Origin: Bdellovibrionales bacterium
Lineage (GTDB): Bacteria > Myxococcota > XYA12-FULL-58-9 > SYDY01
Length of the DNA: 64,000 nucleotides
Direction: 5' to 3'
NCBI GenBank assembly: GCA_005801425.1
Contig: SYDY01000019.1
Coordinates: 33,765 to 97,764 of the forward strand
Every line of letters begins with the position of its first letter. Position 1 is the first letter of the stretch. Under the pieces are notes generated by a model. That model worked only from the letters and a program-made list of their open reading frames with translations, was not told the DNA's origin and did not search any database. Below are positions 28,253 to 37,719 of this stretch, one piece after another. The translations under genes and the position numbers were made by a program.

Positions 28253-28804
28253 CTAAAAAGGAAGGTAATCAGAGCCGTAAACCATGACGCCACCCAAGTG
28301 AGCGCCATACGTCATGATGCCGATGCAGATGAGGCTCATGAATAAGATCGCGTAGCGGTTCATCTTTTTCAGTCGGAGTACGAGGCCTATAAGCGCTATG
28401 GCTGCCGCAATAAACATCACATTGCGGTGAACAATTGCCTCATCGATAGCTTCCGTGGCGCCTGCATATTCTTGAAAGCGCAAAAGACCGCTGCCTATGG
28501 CGGGAAGAAAACTTAAAACCGTGCCGATGTGAAGGATTTTAAGCGCTTTTTCGAGGCCCCCAATAGCAAATAGGATCACCAGTATATCGGCCAGGGCAAG
28601 GGCGGTTGCCCATCCAATGGGCAAATGCACCAGGGGTGGATGGAAGCGTCCAATCAGCATAAGCGGCGTAAGTTCTTCGCTGGGCACGGGGGTATCAATC
28701 ATTTCCCCATCGTCGATCACTTCGATTTGCTCTTCTTGATCCGCCACTGCGGGTGCAGCGAAGAATAAGGATGTGATTAAAAATAGCGCGTTAAAACGAT
28801 TCAT
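28253..28804 (-). CDS. DUF2231 membrane protein
   Basis: This is a 183-aa inner-membrane protein with a signal peptide (MNRFNALFLITSLFFAAPAVA), an acidic linker and four transmembrane helices. FHPPLVHLPIGWATALALAD is the DUF2231 hallmark, and the C-terminal GAHLGGVMVYG motif is also family-typical; the conserved histidines could bind heme or metal. It lies 9 bp after a Rieske protein gene, supporting a membrane redox role. Confidence 0.85.
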   Translation of the reverse strand: MNRFNALFLITSLFFAAPAVADQEEQIEVIDDGEMIDTPVPSEELTPLMLIGRFHPPLVHLPIGWATALALADILVILFAIGGLEKALKILHIGTVLSFLPAIGSGLLRFQEYAGATEAIDEAIVHRNVMFIAAAIALIGLVLRLKKMNRYAILFMSLICIGIMTYGAHLGGVMVYGSDYLPF

Positions 28805-28813
28805 GGTTTTGCC

Positions 28814-29278
28814 TCAATCTGGAAGGGTTAAAATAATGCGGTCGCCATCAATTTTTGCTTCGTAGACTTCAAGATCTATTTTGGCAGGGCCGCCCATGAC
28901 TTTGCCTTCTAGGGTAAAGGCCGACTTGTGGCATTTACAATGAAAGTCTCCTGAATCACTGACAAATCTGACTTTGCATTTTTTATGGGTGCATTCGGGA
29001 TTGATGGCAACAATGGAGGATTCATCCTTGCGTACAAAAAGCACGTCACGATCTTTGATTTTAAGCATCGCAGACCCGCCGGGTGTGGCCAAGGCGTCTT
29101 TGATCGGAAATGCCACTTTTTTGGCATGGGCAAGTGCGCTTGGAAATGTTGCAAGCAATAAGACTGCACCAGCAAACCATTTCATGAAACCACGTCGGCT
29201 TTCGGCCCACGCTTCTAGTTTGTTGGTGGATGTTAATGTTGCTTGTTCTGAGTGGTCATGATCACACATCTTTTGCAT
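28814..29278 (-). CDS. Rieske [2Fe-2S] protein with Tat-like signal
   Basis: This is a small exported Rieske protein. Cluster ligands are Cys-His in PECTHKKCKV and Cys-His in FHCKCHKSAFTLEG, spaced as in arsenite-oxidase or petC-like small subunits. SRRGFMKWFAGAVLLLATFP resembles a twin-arginine signal, so the folded protein would be exported with its cluster. The N-terminus (CDHDHSEQ) is His-rich. Start choice (29278, 29269 or upstream) is uncertain because no clear ribosome-binding site is seen. It is paired with the DUF2231 protein, a likely electron-transfer partner. Confidence 0.88.
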   Translation of the reverse strand: MQKMCDHDHSEQATLTSTNKLEAWAESRRGFMKWFAGAVLLLATFPSALAHAKKVAFPIKDALATPGGSAMLKIKDRDVLFVRKDESSIVAINPECTHKKCKVRFVSDSGDFHCKCHKSAFTLEGKVMGGPAKIDLEVYEAKIDGDRIILTLPD

Positions 29279-29365
29279 CGTAACATTGCTGTGGAGAAAA
29301 TAAAGAGACATCAAACTTTAGCCAAAAAATTGTGAAATACACAGCTACCCCAGAAAGAATAAAAC

Positions 29366-31402
29366 ATGCTGGCATACGCTGTTCTTTTAAGCCTTGCAGG
29401 AATTGTGGCCCTTGCGTCAGGGGCCGGAATTTTAGTCGCGACAAAACTTTTCGTGGTGTTCATGTTCGGGATGCTTGTCCCTATGGCTTGGCTTATGGGT
29501 TGGGATAAGGAGATCGATTTATCACGATCTTTAATTTCATTGACCCTCGGAATTTTACCCATAGGTATGCTGGCTCTCGTATGCGCTAGGATTGGCGTGG
29601 AGATCGGTTACGCTGCTATCATCCTTACAGCGGTAGGTGCTATCATCGCTTTGTCTCGCCCGTTCAATCCAACGAAAATATTGAATATTACGCCATGGAC
29701 GGCACTGTACGGATTGGCATGTGTCGTAGCATTTTCTGGATATTTGCTTAATGCGAGTGGTGGTGCACCTCACATGACGCATATGCCAATGCCAATTTGG
29801 AGCCGGGATCAGCAAGAGCATTTTTTGCATGTGCTGGAATTGGCAACAAGTCGCAAGTTTCCTCCGGTGTCCCTGAATCGACATGGAATGCTAACCTATG
29901 GACATTTGCTTGGCCAAGCATGGAGTGCCGCGATAGCAAATATGTCTCATGCCACGCCGCGTGCTGTCTTTGTTTTGTTGCATCCTCTTCTGACGATTTT
30001 AGGATCCTCATCTGTTTTGTATCTTATCCTTCAACGGTGGAATATTAACAAAAAACTTAGCTGGTGTGTCCCATTGATAGGCTGGTTGTTGCCCATGGAC
30101 ACGTTGCTGTTTATGCGACACGCATCCGTTAACTATTTCACTAAAGGACAGCCTCTGGCGCGTATCGTAAAAGAATCATGGTACATGTTCCACCAATCTT
30201 CTATCAACTTGTACGGTATATTTATCTGTTTGGTGATTGTTCTGGTGCTGGATTATTTCCAAGCGGCACAAACACTGTGGCAACGCTTGAAATGGCTTGG
30301 CGTACTCGTATTTGCCCTTGTGGGACTTGGACTTAGCAAGCAGCCCTATTTTTTAGGGATGCTTGTTGCGCTTGGTCTATGGTCCCTTGTGTATGGGTAC
30401 CAGAATTACACCCAAAACAAATTGTTTCGTATTCTACCAGCCCAGCCTATTTTCGCATGTCTTGGTGCTGTAGTCATCGTGTGGCTCATGACGACCGCGT
30501 TAGGAACCCGAGGGCTACCTCAGGTGCTTTTAGAATTGAAATTTGGATACTATTTGGGATTATTTCACAAACATAGTTTTTCTTCGATGCTTGCGTTCGT
30601 TACAAGTTACGCATTTGTATGGTTGGCCATCGGTGAATGTCTCGTGATGCGTTGGCGAGTCCCAGAACCTCGTTTAGTATTGGTTCTCTGTCTTTTGGTA
30701 TGTCCCATGTTATTCACCAATGCATTCGTGTTAATGGATTATAGATATATACCTCCACAGCCCCATGATGATTTTTTGCAAATCACGCTTCCCGCTTTTC
30801 GTGCGGCATGGCCTCTCTATATTGGATTATTACTTCAGCGTATCGCAAGCGTTCGACGGATGCGACTGTACTATGTTGGCAGCATGGGATTGCTGGCCCT
30901 TTTGACAGCGGGTTTATCACTTCAAGTTCTCGTGCGCAGATATAAATCGGAATCTTCGGAACGATTTGAAAAGTATCATTTTGAGAAAGAGTGCGATATC
31001 TCTTTGGCTCATTTACCGCGTGATAGCGTGATAGCCGTGAATGGGCTTCCATCACGGGTTTTTATTAGTCCAAGTTTTTCATATGGACATAGCATGTTTA
31101 TGGCTAGCGCAGACAGACACCATCATCCAGCCACCGTCCACGCACTTCACTTACAACAACGTGTTTTAAATACAATTGTATGGGAACCATCTATTTTGTG
31201 TTATGCAAAAAAACTTGGTTGGACGCATTATCTCGTTGTTAAAAAAATCCCCCACCCTGCAAATATTCCACTGCTTAAACTCAGTGACACAGAGCGGCTT
31301 GCGATTTATTCATTTGGTGTACCTCCATTACATAATCTTGAGATAGGAGGTGAAGCCCTTGCAAAACGGTTGGCAGGCGCAATCATGGCGTGTGAGGGGT
31401 GA
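29366..31402 (+). CDS. Polytopic membrane protein, GT-C-like
   Basis: This is a 678-aa protein with about 13-14 hydrophobic helices and a C-terminal periplasmic domain of about 150 residues (from SESSERFEKYHFEKECDISL). An early loop has WSRDQQEHFLHVLELA, which resembles the acidic first loop of GT-C glycosyltransferases that use lipid-linked sugars. No closer family is recognised. Base composition is more AT-rich by eye than its neighbours, as in the rest of the locus up to 36.7 kb, hinting at transfer. It is divergent from the Rieske gene. Confidence 0.65.
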   Translation: MLAYAVLLSLAGIVALASGAGILVATKLFVVFMFGMLVPMAWLMGWDKEIDLSRSLISLTLGILPIGMLALVCARIGVEIGYAAIILTAVGAIIALSRPFNPTKILNITPWTALYGLACVVAFSGYLLNASGGAPHMTHMPMPIWSRDQQEHFLHVLELATSRKFPPVSLNRHGMLTYGHLLGQAWSAAIANMSHATPRAVFVLLHPLLTILGSSSVLYLILQRWNINKKLSWCVPLIGWLLPMDTLLFMRHASVNYFTKGQPLARIVKESWYMFHQSSINLYGIFICLVIVLVLDYFQAAQTLWQRLKWLGVLVFALVGLGLSKQPYFLGMLVALGLWSLVYGYQNYTQNKLFRILPAQPIFACLGAVVIVWLMTTALGTRGLPQVLLELKFGYYLGLFHKHSFSSMLAFVTSYAFVWLAIGECLVMRWRVPEPRLVLVLCLLVCPMLFTNAFVLMDYRYIPPQPHDDFLQITLPAFRAAWPLYIGLLLQRIASVRRMRLYYVGSMGLLALLTAGLSLQVLVRRYKSESSERFEKYHFEKECDISLAHLPRDSVIAVNGLPSRVFISPSFSYGHSMFMASADRHHHPATVHALHLQQRVLNTIVWEPSILCYAKKLGWTHYLVVKKIPHPANIPLLKLSDTERLAIYSFGVPPLHNLEIGGEALAKRLAGAIMACEG

Positions 31403-31520
31403 GAAGGTTCCCTGAGGTCACGTCTGGAAAATAGAAAAATATCAAATTTTTGCACAAAAATTGTAATGCTATGGTCTCCTGTGATTGCTATCTGAACGGG
31501 TCGTAAAGGAGATATAAGGC

Positions 31521-32558
31521 ATGGCGACGCAGAAAACGGTTTTGATCACAGGCGGCGCGGGTTTTATTGGCTCTGCACTGGTACGGCATATCTTTGATAA
31601 TTACCCATCGTATCGCATTGTGGTGCTGGATGCATTGACGTATGCAGGCAATCCTCAGAACTGGCCATCATCTCTTTTTTCAAGTGAACGTTTTACATTT
31701 TGGCATGGTGATGTTCAGAATGCGTCGTTGGCGGATATGGCTGTGGCTGGATCTGATATTGTTGTTCATTTGGCGGCGGAAACTCATGTGTCGCGTTCAA
31801 TTTTTGATGACAGTACGTTTTTTAAAACCGATGTACTGGGGACCCAAGCGATTGCCAATGCGGTGATGAAAAATCGTGACAAGGTGGAGCGGTTTATCCA
31901 CGTGTCGACATCAGAAGTGTATGGCACCGCCGAAACACCATTGATGGATGAAAATCATCCACTCAATCCCCGTACACCCTATGCTGCCGCCAAATGTGGT
32001 GCGGATCGGCTTGTGTACTCATACTGCAAGACCTACGATTTCCCCGGTGTGATTTTGCGTCCGTTCAATAATTACGGACCGCGTCAACATTTAGAAAAAG
32101 TAATCCCCCGTTTTATTTCCAGTGCCCTTCGTGGCGAAAAACTCACAGTTCACGGTGACGGAAGTGCGGTGCGTGATTGGATCCATGTGGAAGATACCGC
32201 GCGCGCCATCGATCGCGTCATGCATGCCAAAGCCGAAGAGGTGAACGGCGAAACATTTAATATCGCTTCGGGGACGCCTTTATCTGTGCGCGATATTGCA
32301 ACAAAAATTTTGGAGATCACCAAAGCCGATCCTGATCTTGTGACCTATTGCCTTGATAGGCCGGGTCAAGTGCAGAATCACATTGCTGATATGAACAAGG
32401 CTAAAACGGTATTGGATTTTCAAGCATCTATTGGTTTTGAATCTGGTATTGAGAAAACAGTGTCTTGGTACCGCGACAATCAGGCATGGTGTGAACCTAT
32501 GATGTGGATGAGAGAGGTGAAGCTTACGCTTCCTAGTGGAAAAAGCACAGCATATTAA
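31521..32558 (+). CDS. RmlB-like nucleotide-sugar 4,6-dehydratase
   Basis: This is a short-chain dehydrogenase-type sugar dehydratase/epimerase. The NAD-binding motif is ITGGAGFIGSALVRHIF; the catalytic Tyr-Lys is in PRTPYAAAKCGADRLVYSY; HVSTSEVYG and LRPFNNYGPRQHLEKVIPRF match dTDP-glucose 4,6-dehydratases closely. A substrate other than dTDP-glucose is possible. AAAGGAG lies 9 nt before the ATG. It opens the plus-strand run of sugar genes to 36.7 kb. Confidence 0.88.
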   Translation: MATQKTVLITGGAGFIGSALVRHIFDNYPSYRIVVLDALTYAGNPQNWPSSLFSSERFTFWHGDVQNASLADMAVAGSDIVVHLAAETHVSRSIFDDSTFFKTDVLGTQAIANAVMKNRDKVERFIHVSTSEVYGTAETPLMDENHPLNPRTPYAAAKCGADRLVYSYCKTYDFPGVILRPFNNYGPRQHLEKVIPRFISSALRGEKLTVHGDGSAVRDWIHVEDTARAIDRVMHAKAEEVNGETFNIASGTPLSVRDIATKILEITKADPDLVTYCLDRPGQVQNHIADMNKAKTVLDFQASIGFESGIEKTVSWYRDNQAWCEPMMWMREVKLTLPSGKSTAY

Positions 32559-32570
32559 TGGGGGTTATTG

Positions 32571-33398
32571 ATGTTGGGCTCTGCATGTACTGTTAACGAG
32601 CCGCATCACCCATCAATTGCAAAAAAAATCGCGATGGATGGTTACTATGTTGCGGGGTCTGTGCTTGACGACAAGACAGTTCTGTCCCTGAGTGCTGCTT
32701 TGGATCGTGCTCATCGTGCTGTGCTTTCCTCTATGGGTGAGACAAGACTGATAGCTGCGGGAGAGCGTGGGGTTGTTCGGCTTCCTTTGGTGCATGAAAT
32801 GGCATTTATGTCATTGATGCAACATCCGTTGATTGTTGATGTCGTTAATACCGTGTTGCCAGCGAAGCCCATATTGCATCTTCAAAATGGATTTGCGTTG
32901 CCGCCGGAGGCAAGTAACGATGATAATCGCGATGTTTTTCAATATCGATTTCATCAAGATTTCCCCCGTCTTCTCGGCGGAGTGTGTGTCTCTTTGAACG
33001 CCATGGTGACGTTGACACCGTTTACAGAAGAAACAGGTGCAACACGGATTATACCGGGTTCACACCAGAAGGTCGCACCGGGCAATCAATTGGATATGTT
33101 AAAACAGTCCATTCCTGTGGAGTGTGCTTCGGGGTCGATCATTTTCTTTGATTCAACATTATGGCATGCGGCGGGACACAATAAAACGACTTTACCGAGA
33201 AAAGCGGTGAATCATCAGTATACTGTTTCATATATCAAACAGCAGATTGATATATGTCGTGTATTAACGTCAGAAAGCATCGATCTCCAATCAGAGATAG
33301 CAAAACAGTTGCTTGGTTATTTTGCGAGAATTCCGGATTCATTGGATGCCTATTATCAGGCTCCTGAAAAACGGTTGTATCGTTCAGGCCAGGGTTAA
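32571..33398 (+). CDS. PhyH-family Fe(II)/2-oxoglutarate dioxygenase
   Basis: This 275-aa protein resembles phytanoyl-CoA dioxygenases. The iron-binding His-x-Asp is in QYRFHQDFPRLLGG and the distal His in FFDSTLWHAAGHNK, with the 2-oxoglutarate Arg expected in the C-terminal third. GATRIIPGSHQKVAPG is the family loop. Lying between a sugar dehydratase and a glycosyltransferase, it may hydroxylate a sugar, lipid or nucleotide-sugar; this is inference. A TTG at 32568 is an alternative start. Confidence 0.8.
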   Translation: MLGSACTVNEPHHPSIAKKIAMDGYYVAGSVLDDKTVLSLSAALDRAHRAVLSSMGETRLIAAGERGVVRLPLVHEMAFMSLMQHPLIVDVVNTVLPAKPILHLQNGFALPPEASNDDNRDVFQYRFHQDFPRLLGGVCVSLNAMVTLTPFTEETGATRIIPGSHQKVAPGNQLDMLKQSIPVECASGSIIFFDSTLWHAAGHNKTTLPRKAVNHQYTVSYIKQQIDICRVLTSESIDLQSEIAKQLLGYFARIPDSLDAYYQAPEKRLYRSGQG

Positions 33399-33410
33399 AG
33401 GAGTTGATGC

Positions 33411-34361
33411 GTGTATGTCTCCGTCATTTTGCCTGTTTTTAATGAAGCCCATACGTTGCGAGAATTGTATACTCGTTTGTGCAATGGACTCGAGGGTCAT
33501 GAGCGACAGCTGATTATTGTTGATGATGGAAGTACCGATAGAACCATTGAGATCCTTCGAGAAATTTCAACGAGCGATGGTTCAGTACATGTTGTTCGGT
33601 TTTCTCGAAACTTTGGTCAACATGCGGCAATTCGTGCTGCAATGGAACGTGTTGCGGGTGATGTGGCGATTTTCATGGATACTGATCTCCAGGACCGACC
33701 TGAAGAAATACCAAAACTTCTTGCAGCATTGAATGATGAGCATGTTGATATTGTATGTGCGCGTTCAGAGATCCCATCGCGTTCTTGGTTCAGAACGATG
33801 ACATCAAAATTGTTTTTGTCACTGGCTGCATTTTTTGTAGGTCGCAGTGTGCGTGATACGGCGATGATGTTTCGTGCGGTAAAACGGCATGTGATTGATT
33901 CTATAAATCGTTCAGAAGAACGTCCCTATCATACGATGTTATTAATGGGATGGATGGGATTTCGTACTGTGCATGTGAATGTTTTTCGCGATAATCGGAA
34001 ATCAGGTGTTTCGCGTTATTCACCCCTTAAGCTATTTGGTCATGCTTTGGACGGACTTTTGACTTTCGAAACTCGTCTTCTTCGCTATGTCATTGCAAGT
34101 GGACTTCTCGTTTCAGCTGTTGCATTTTCGTTCGGATTGTTTTTGACCTTTCGATGGATGTTTCTGGATCGTCCCCCCGCTGGATGGACATCTCTCTCTG
34201 TTCTCATTAGCTGCTTTTCCGGCGTTATTTTATCCGTGGTAGGTGTGATCGGCGAATATATGGGACGTGTTCTTGAAGAAGTGCGAGGGCGCCCAGCCTA
34301 TGTTGTGGCATTTGAACGACCTCTCAAGGATGCCGTTACTAGCAATAGGAGAACCGCATGA
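33411..34361 (+). CDS. GT2 glycosyltransferase (GtrB/DPM1-like) with two TM helices
   Basis: This protein transfers a sugar to a polyprenyl phosphate, or so its family suggests. The GT-A domain reads VSVILPVFNEAHTLREL, IVDDGSTDRT and the DxD-type FMDTDLQDRPEEIP; residues 230-300 hold two transmembrane helices (VIASGLLVSAVAFSFGLFL, LISCFSGVILSVVGVIGEY). This matches the ArnC/GtrB group. The start is GTG, with AAAGGAG 7 nt upstream. Its stop overlaps the next gene by 4 nt. Confidence 0.92.
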   Translation: MYVSVILPVFNEAHTLRELYTRLCNGLEGHERQLIIVDDGSTDRTIEILREISTSDGSVHVVRFSRNFGQHAAIRAAMERVAGDVAIFMDTDLQDRPEEIPKLLAALNDEHVDIVCARSEIPSRSWFRTMTSKLFLSLAAFFVGRSVRDTAMMFRAVKRHVIDSINRSEERPYHTMLLMGWMGFRTVHVNVFRDNRKSGVSRYSPLKLFGHALDGLLTFETRLLRYVIASGLLVSAVAFSFGLFLTFRWMFLDRPPAGWTSLSVLISCFSGVILSVVGVIGEYMGRVLEEVRGRPAYVVAFERPLKDAVTSNRRTA

Positions 34362-35320
34362 CGGGTGCATTGAACATAATGCCTTTGATACATCGTGACA
34401 CATCGCCTTCGCGCCTCACATGGGCAGCGCGAGGGAGATGTCGCGGAACAGAACTTTTTGGTGGTTACGCGGCATCGCCTATTGTTGTTCCTTCAAGTGA
34501 CCCGGATGTTTGTGATGTTTACATCACTGCCCGGAATCGGGAAGGCCGTGGCATGATTGTACGTGGAACTTTGCAATGGTCGAGCAACACATGGCTTGCC
34601 GATCCGTCGGGTGTTGTATTGACGCCCGGTGAGCCAGGTATGTTTGATTTTGATGGTTGCACGGGAAGCTGTATTGTAGAAAACGATGGAAAGTTGTTTC
34701 TCTTTTATACCGGTTGGCTGCGTGGAGGCTCAATCCCTTTTATCATGCAAATAGGAATGGCAGTGAGCGACGATCAGGGGAAAACATTTCATCGATGGTC
34801 ACAAGCTCCTCTGTTTCCGCGGATCCCATCAGATCCTATTGGGAATGCTGCAGCAACCGTGTGGAAGACAGATCTCGGATGGGATGCTATTTATCTTAAA
34901 TATTTTCGTTGGGAATCTCAAGGCGATGCATGGCGCCATCATTATTATTTGGCAACTGCAAAATCATCCGATCTTTTTTCATGGGAAAAACGCGGTGATC
35001 TCTGTGTTCCTGTGCATCCGGATGAGTATGCGATGGGACGCGCATCGCGTATAGAAAATATCATTGATGGACATCAAGAAAGTTTTTTCTTTGCAGCGCG
35101 TGGTGACGCATACTGTTTGGAGTATGCATATCGCGATGATGATGGATTATTGAAAAGAGGAAATCACCACCATCAATGGCCGGAACGTTCGGATTGGGAT
35201 TCACAGATGCAATCGTATCCTTTTGTGTGGCGAGTTGGAAATGAAATTCGCATGATTTACAACGGTAACGGTTATGGGAAGACAGGCATGGGAACGGCGA
35301 GTGCATTGATTGAGGGTTAG
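34358..35320 (+). CDS. Five-bladed beta-propeller glycosidase-like protein
   Basis: This 320-aa protein looks like the GH43/GH32/GH130-type propeller fold: GGYAASPIVVPSSDPDVCDV, LFLFYTGWLRGGSIPF, GMAVSDDQGKTFHRW and LATAKSSDLFSWEKRGD are the repeated 'Y-sample-then-W' blades. A signal peptide is absent, so it works in the cytoplasm or on activated sugars. Similar proteins sit in surface-polysaccharide loci and may be sugar-phosphate phosphorylases or transferases rather than hydrolases. ATGA overlap with the GT2 gene shows coupling. Confidence 0.65.
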   Translation: MTGALNIMPLIHRDTSPSRLTWAARGRCRGTELFGGYAASPIVVPSSDPDVCDVYITARNREGRGMIVRGTLQWSSNTWLADPSGVVLTPGEPGMFDFDGCTGSCIVENDGKLFLFYTGWLRGGSIPFIMQIGMAVSDDQGKTFHRWSQAPLFPRIPSDPIGNAAATVWKTDLGWDAIYLKYFRWESQGDAWRHHYYLATAKSSDLFSWEKRGDLCVPVHPDEYAMGRASRIENIIDGHQESFFFAARGDAYCLEYAYRDDDGLLKRGNHHHQWPERSDWDSQMQSYPFVWRVGNEIRMIYNGNGYGKTGMGTASALIEG

Positions 35321-35326
35321 TTGAAG

Positions 35327-36058
35327 ATGCGTGTAGGGATTTTACAACCAGGATTTGTACCTTGGCTTGGCTATTTTGATCTACTGGACTGGTGCGATGT
35401 CTTTGTCATACTGGACCATGTTCAATTTACCGACCGCGATTGGCGAACAAGAAATAAAATTTTGACAGGGACGGGGCCTCAGTGGATTAATGTTCCTGTG
35501 CGTAAACAATATCCAGAGGGTGTTTCTACGCGTCTTCCAATTGATCGTATTGAAATTGCTGTGGATGCACGGTGGCGCGATAAACATTTGGAACTATTGC
35601 GCCATGCGTATGGCCGTGCACCCTATTATGATTGGCTGTTTCCTCAATGGAAGTCCGTGATAACGGACACAACGATGCCTTTGGTCGATTTTTTGCAGCA
35701 AACGACGCATATTTTGAGTAACGCTCTAGGCCTGAATAAAAAAGTGATTTCATCGCGATCGCTCAATATTTCGTCAAACAAAGCCCAGTTGATTATTGAT
35801 CTCTGCGTTGCACTTGGTGCGACAGAATATCTGAGTGGTCCTGCAGCGATGGATTATTTAGATGCTACTGCATTTGAAAATCTGGGGATTGATCTTCAGT
35901 TTCAGAATTACCAGTGTATGCCTTATCAACAAATGCATGATGCACCATTTATTTCTCACCTCTCCGTGTTGGATTTGTTGTTCATGTCCGGTCCTGACGC
36001 GGTCCATGTTTTACGAGAAGGACATCAAGTGCAACGTATACAAAAAATTGCATCATGA
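35327..36058 (+). CDS. WbqC-like family protein
   Basis: This 243-aa cytoplasmic protein begins with the WbqC hallmark RVGILQPGFVPWLGYFDLL, followed by VILDHVQFTDRDWRTRNKI and a helical C-terminus. WbqC-like proteins are found in O-antigen and capsule loci; the family's fold is related to transglutaminase-type enzymes, but the reaction is not settled. The TTG at 35321 is in frame, but ATG 35327 gives the family N-terminus. Confidence 0.85.
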   Translation: MRVGILQPGFVPWLGYFDLLDWCDVFVILDHVQFTDRDWRTRNKILTGTGPQWINVPVRKQYPEGVSTRLPIDRIEIAVDARWRDKHLELLRHAYGRAPYYDWLFPQWKSVITDTTMPLVDFLQQTTHILSNALGLNKKVISSRSLNISSNKAQLIIDLCVALGATEYLSGPAAMDYLDATAFENLGIDLQFQNYQCMPYQQMHDAPFISHLSVLDLLFMSGPDAVHVLREGHQVQRIQKIAS

Positions 36059-36095
36059 ATCATTGATATGAAAATGTTTATGGGGAGGAATGATT

Positions 36096-36752
36096 GTGAA
36101 GAAAATTATATTGTTTGGTTTTGGCGAATACGGCGAAGTTGCGCATTTCTATTTTAAAAAACATAGTGAGAAACAAATAGTTGCCATCACTGCGCATGCC
36201 GCAAATATAACCTCAGATCATGTTTTTGGAACACCTACCGTCGCTTTTGAGGATCTTTCTAAAGAGTTTCCCTCAAGTGACTATGGAATGTTTATTGCTA
36301 TTGGGTACAGTGGACTAAACGGTGTTCGTAAAAAAATATTTTGTGAAGCGAAAGAAAAAGGATATCGGCTTGTAAGCTTCGTGAGTCCTGATGCGACATG
36401 CCATGCCTCGTTTATCGGTGAAAATACATTTATTTTTGAAGACAATACGATTCAGCCATTTACGCATATTGGTAACAATGTTGTCATGTGGAGTGGCAAT
36501 CACATTGGGCATCATAGTCGCATTGGCGATCACACATTCATCACGTCCCATGTTGTTGTTTCGGGTGGTGTTGTTGTTGGCGAACGATGTTTTATTGGCG
36601 TGAACGCATCAATTCGAGATCATGTTAGTATTGGAGAACGCACGATTATAGGCGCAGGTACGCGTATTATGAGAAATACCGAAGAAGGCAGCGTGTATTC
36701 TGAACCCTCAAGCAAAAAATTCTCGGATGATAGTGCTTCTGTGCGCCTGTAA
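36096..36752 (+). CDS. NeuD-like sugar O-acyltransferase (left-handed beta helix)
   Basis: This 218-aa protein has an N-terminal nucleotide-binding domain (KKIILFGFGEYGEVAHFY) and a C-terminal left-handed beta helix of hexapeptide repeats (VVMWSGNHIGHHSRIGDH, VSGGVVVGERCFIGVNAS, RDHVSIGERTIIGAG). This is the NeuD/PglD pattern of acetyl-CoA-dependent sugar acyltransferases. GGGGAGGA ends next to the ATG at 36090 but lies 7 nt before GTG 36096, so the GTG is the likely start. It is the last plus-strand gene of the sugar locus. Confidence 0.85.
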   Translation: MKKIILFGFGEYGEVAHFYFKKHSEKQIVAITAHAANITSDHVFGTPTVAFEDLSKEFPSSDYGMFIAIGYSGLNGVRKKIFCEAKEKGYRLVSFVSPDATCHASFIGENTFIFEDNTIQPFTHIGNNVVMWSGNHIGHHSRIGDHTFITSHVVVSGGVVVGERCFIGVNASIRDHVSIGERTIIGAGTRIMRNTEEGSVYSEPSSKKFSDDSASVRL

Positions 36753-36753
36753 A

Positions 36754-37695
36754 TTAAGCTGCAGAACGCTGCTCTTGCATGTTTTTTAATTTCCCCCATC
36801 CATTTCCCACAAAGAGAAGTCCTGCAGCACAGAGGCTTGTGCTCGCACGGATGACATATACAGCAAGAGAAAGTGCAATGGCCAATGTGGCGGGAACGCC
36901 GTAGGCTGAAAGTAAGAGGGCCATGGCGCCTTCACGCAAGCCTAAGCCTCCGATGCTCGCAGGGATCACCATAAGCCAGTAGATCCATGGGATGATGGCA
37001 AAATATTCGATGTAGCCCAATTGATGGATGCCAATACCGAGACCAATCACCCAGTATGTTGCGATGTCGATGCATTGTGCGATCAAGCTTAAAACGATTG
37101 CCATAGCGATATGACGTCGTGATTTTGTGTTGACCAATGATTGAAACGTTGCTGATTGCCGAAATTGGATTTGACCACGCTTTTTCCACCAGAGACAAGC
37201 GATGCCCATGGCTACGGTTCCTGCTGCAACCGCGAACAACAAAGTGTTTTTTGGCAATGAAATAGATTCAGGTACAGCATACAAGCCAAGAAGCGTGATG
37301 GCCGCCAAAGCCAATGCACCGAGGACACGGTCGGCGAGCAAAACACCGACCACACGACGTTGAACACCAGGTGCTCCTGAGCGAAGCAACGCAAAGCGTG
37401 CTACATCTTCACCGATTTGTCCGGGCAACACCAAACTGCAGGCGGCTCCCGTATAGGTTGTTCTGAGTGCCATAGAAAGCGTGTGTTTTAATCCAGCGAA
37501 GCGTAGCAGGATGTAAAGTCGTACACCGACCAATGCCAAGGCAATGGCTACAATACCACACGTTGCCAATGCCATGGACAAAGGTATTCTTCGCCAGGTT
37601 TGAAAAACCTGGGACCAATCGACATAGATGACAAGAAGAACAATTAAAACGATGCCAGCACCGGTTTGAAGTGTTCGTGATAAAATTTGTTTCAC
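36754..37695 (-). CDS. Flippase-like (LPG synthase TM/YbhN) membrane protein
   Basis: This 313-aa protein has about eight transmembrane helices and the pattern of the lysylphosphatidylglycerol-synthase TM/UPF0104 family: VRLYILLRFAGL, YTGAACSLVLPGQIGEDVAR (polar loop typical of the family) and PASIGGLGLREGAMALLLSA. Relatives are proposed lipid or glycolipid flippases. It converges with the acyltransferase gene and probably serves the adjacent glycan locus. The GTG at 37695 (VKQILSRTLQ) is a guess; a TTG at 37713 is open too. Confidence 0.8.
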   Translation of the reverse strand: MKQILSRTLQTGAGIVLIVLLVIYVDWSQVFQTWRRIPLSMALATCGIVAIALALVGVRLYILLRFAGLKHTLSMALRTTYTGAACSLVLPGQIGEDVARFALLRSGAPGVQRRVVGVLLADRVLGALALAAITLLGLYAVPESISLPKNTLLFAVAAGTVAMGIACLWWKKRGQIQFRQSATFQSLVNTKSRRHIAMAIVLSLIAQCIDIATYWVIGLGIGIHQLGYIEYFAIIPWIYWLMVIPASIGGLGLREGAMALLLSAYGVPATLAIALSLAVYVIRASTSLCAAGLLFVGNGWGKLKNMQEQRSAA

Positions 37696-37719
37696 ATGGG
37701 CACCGTAGCTCAAAGTGAT

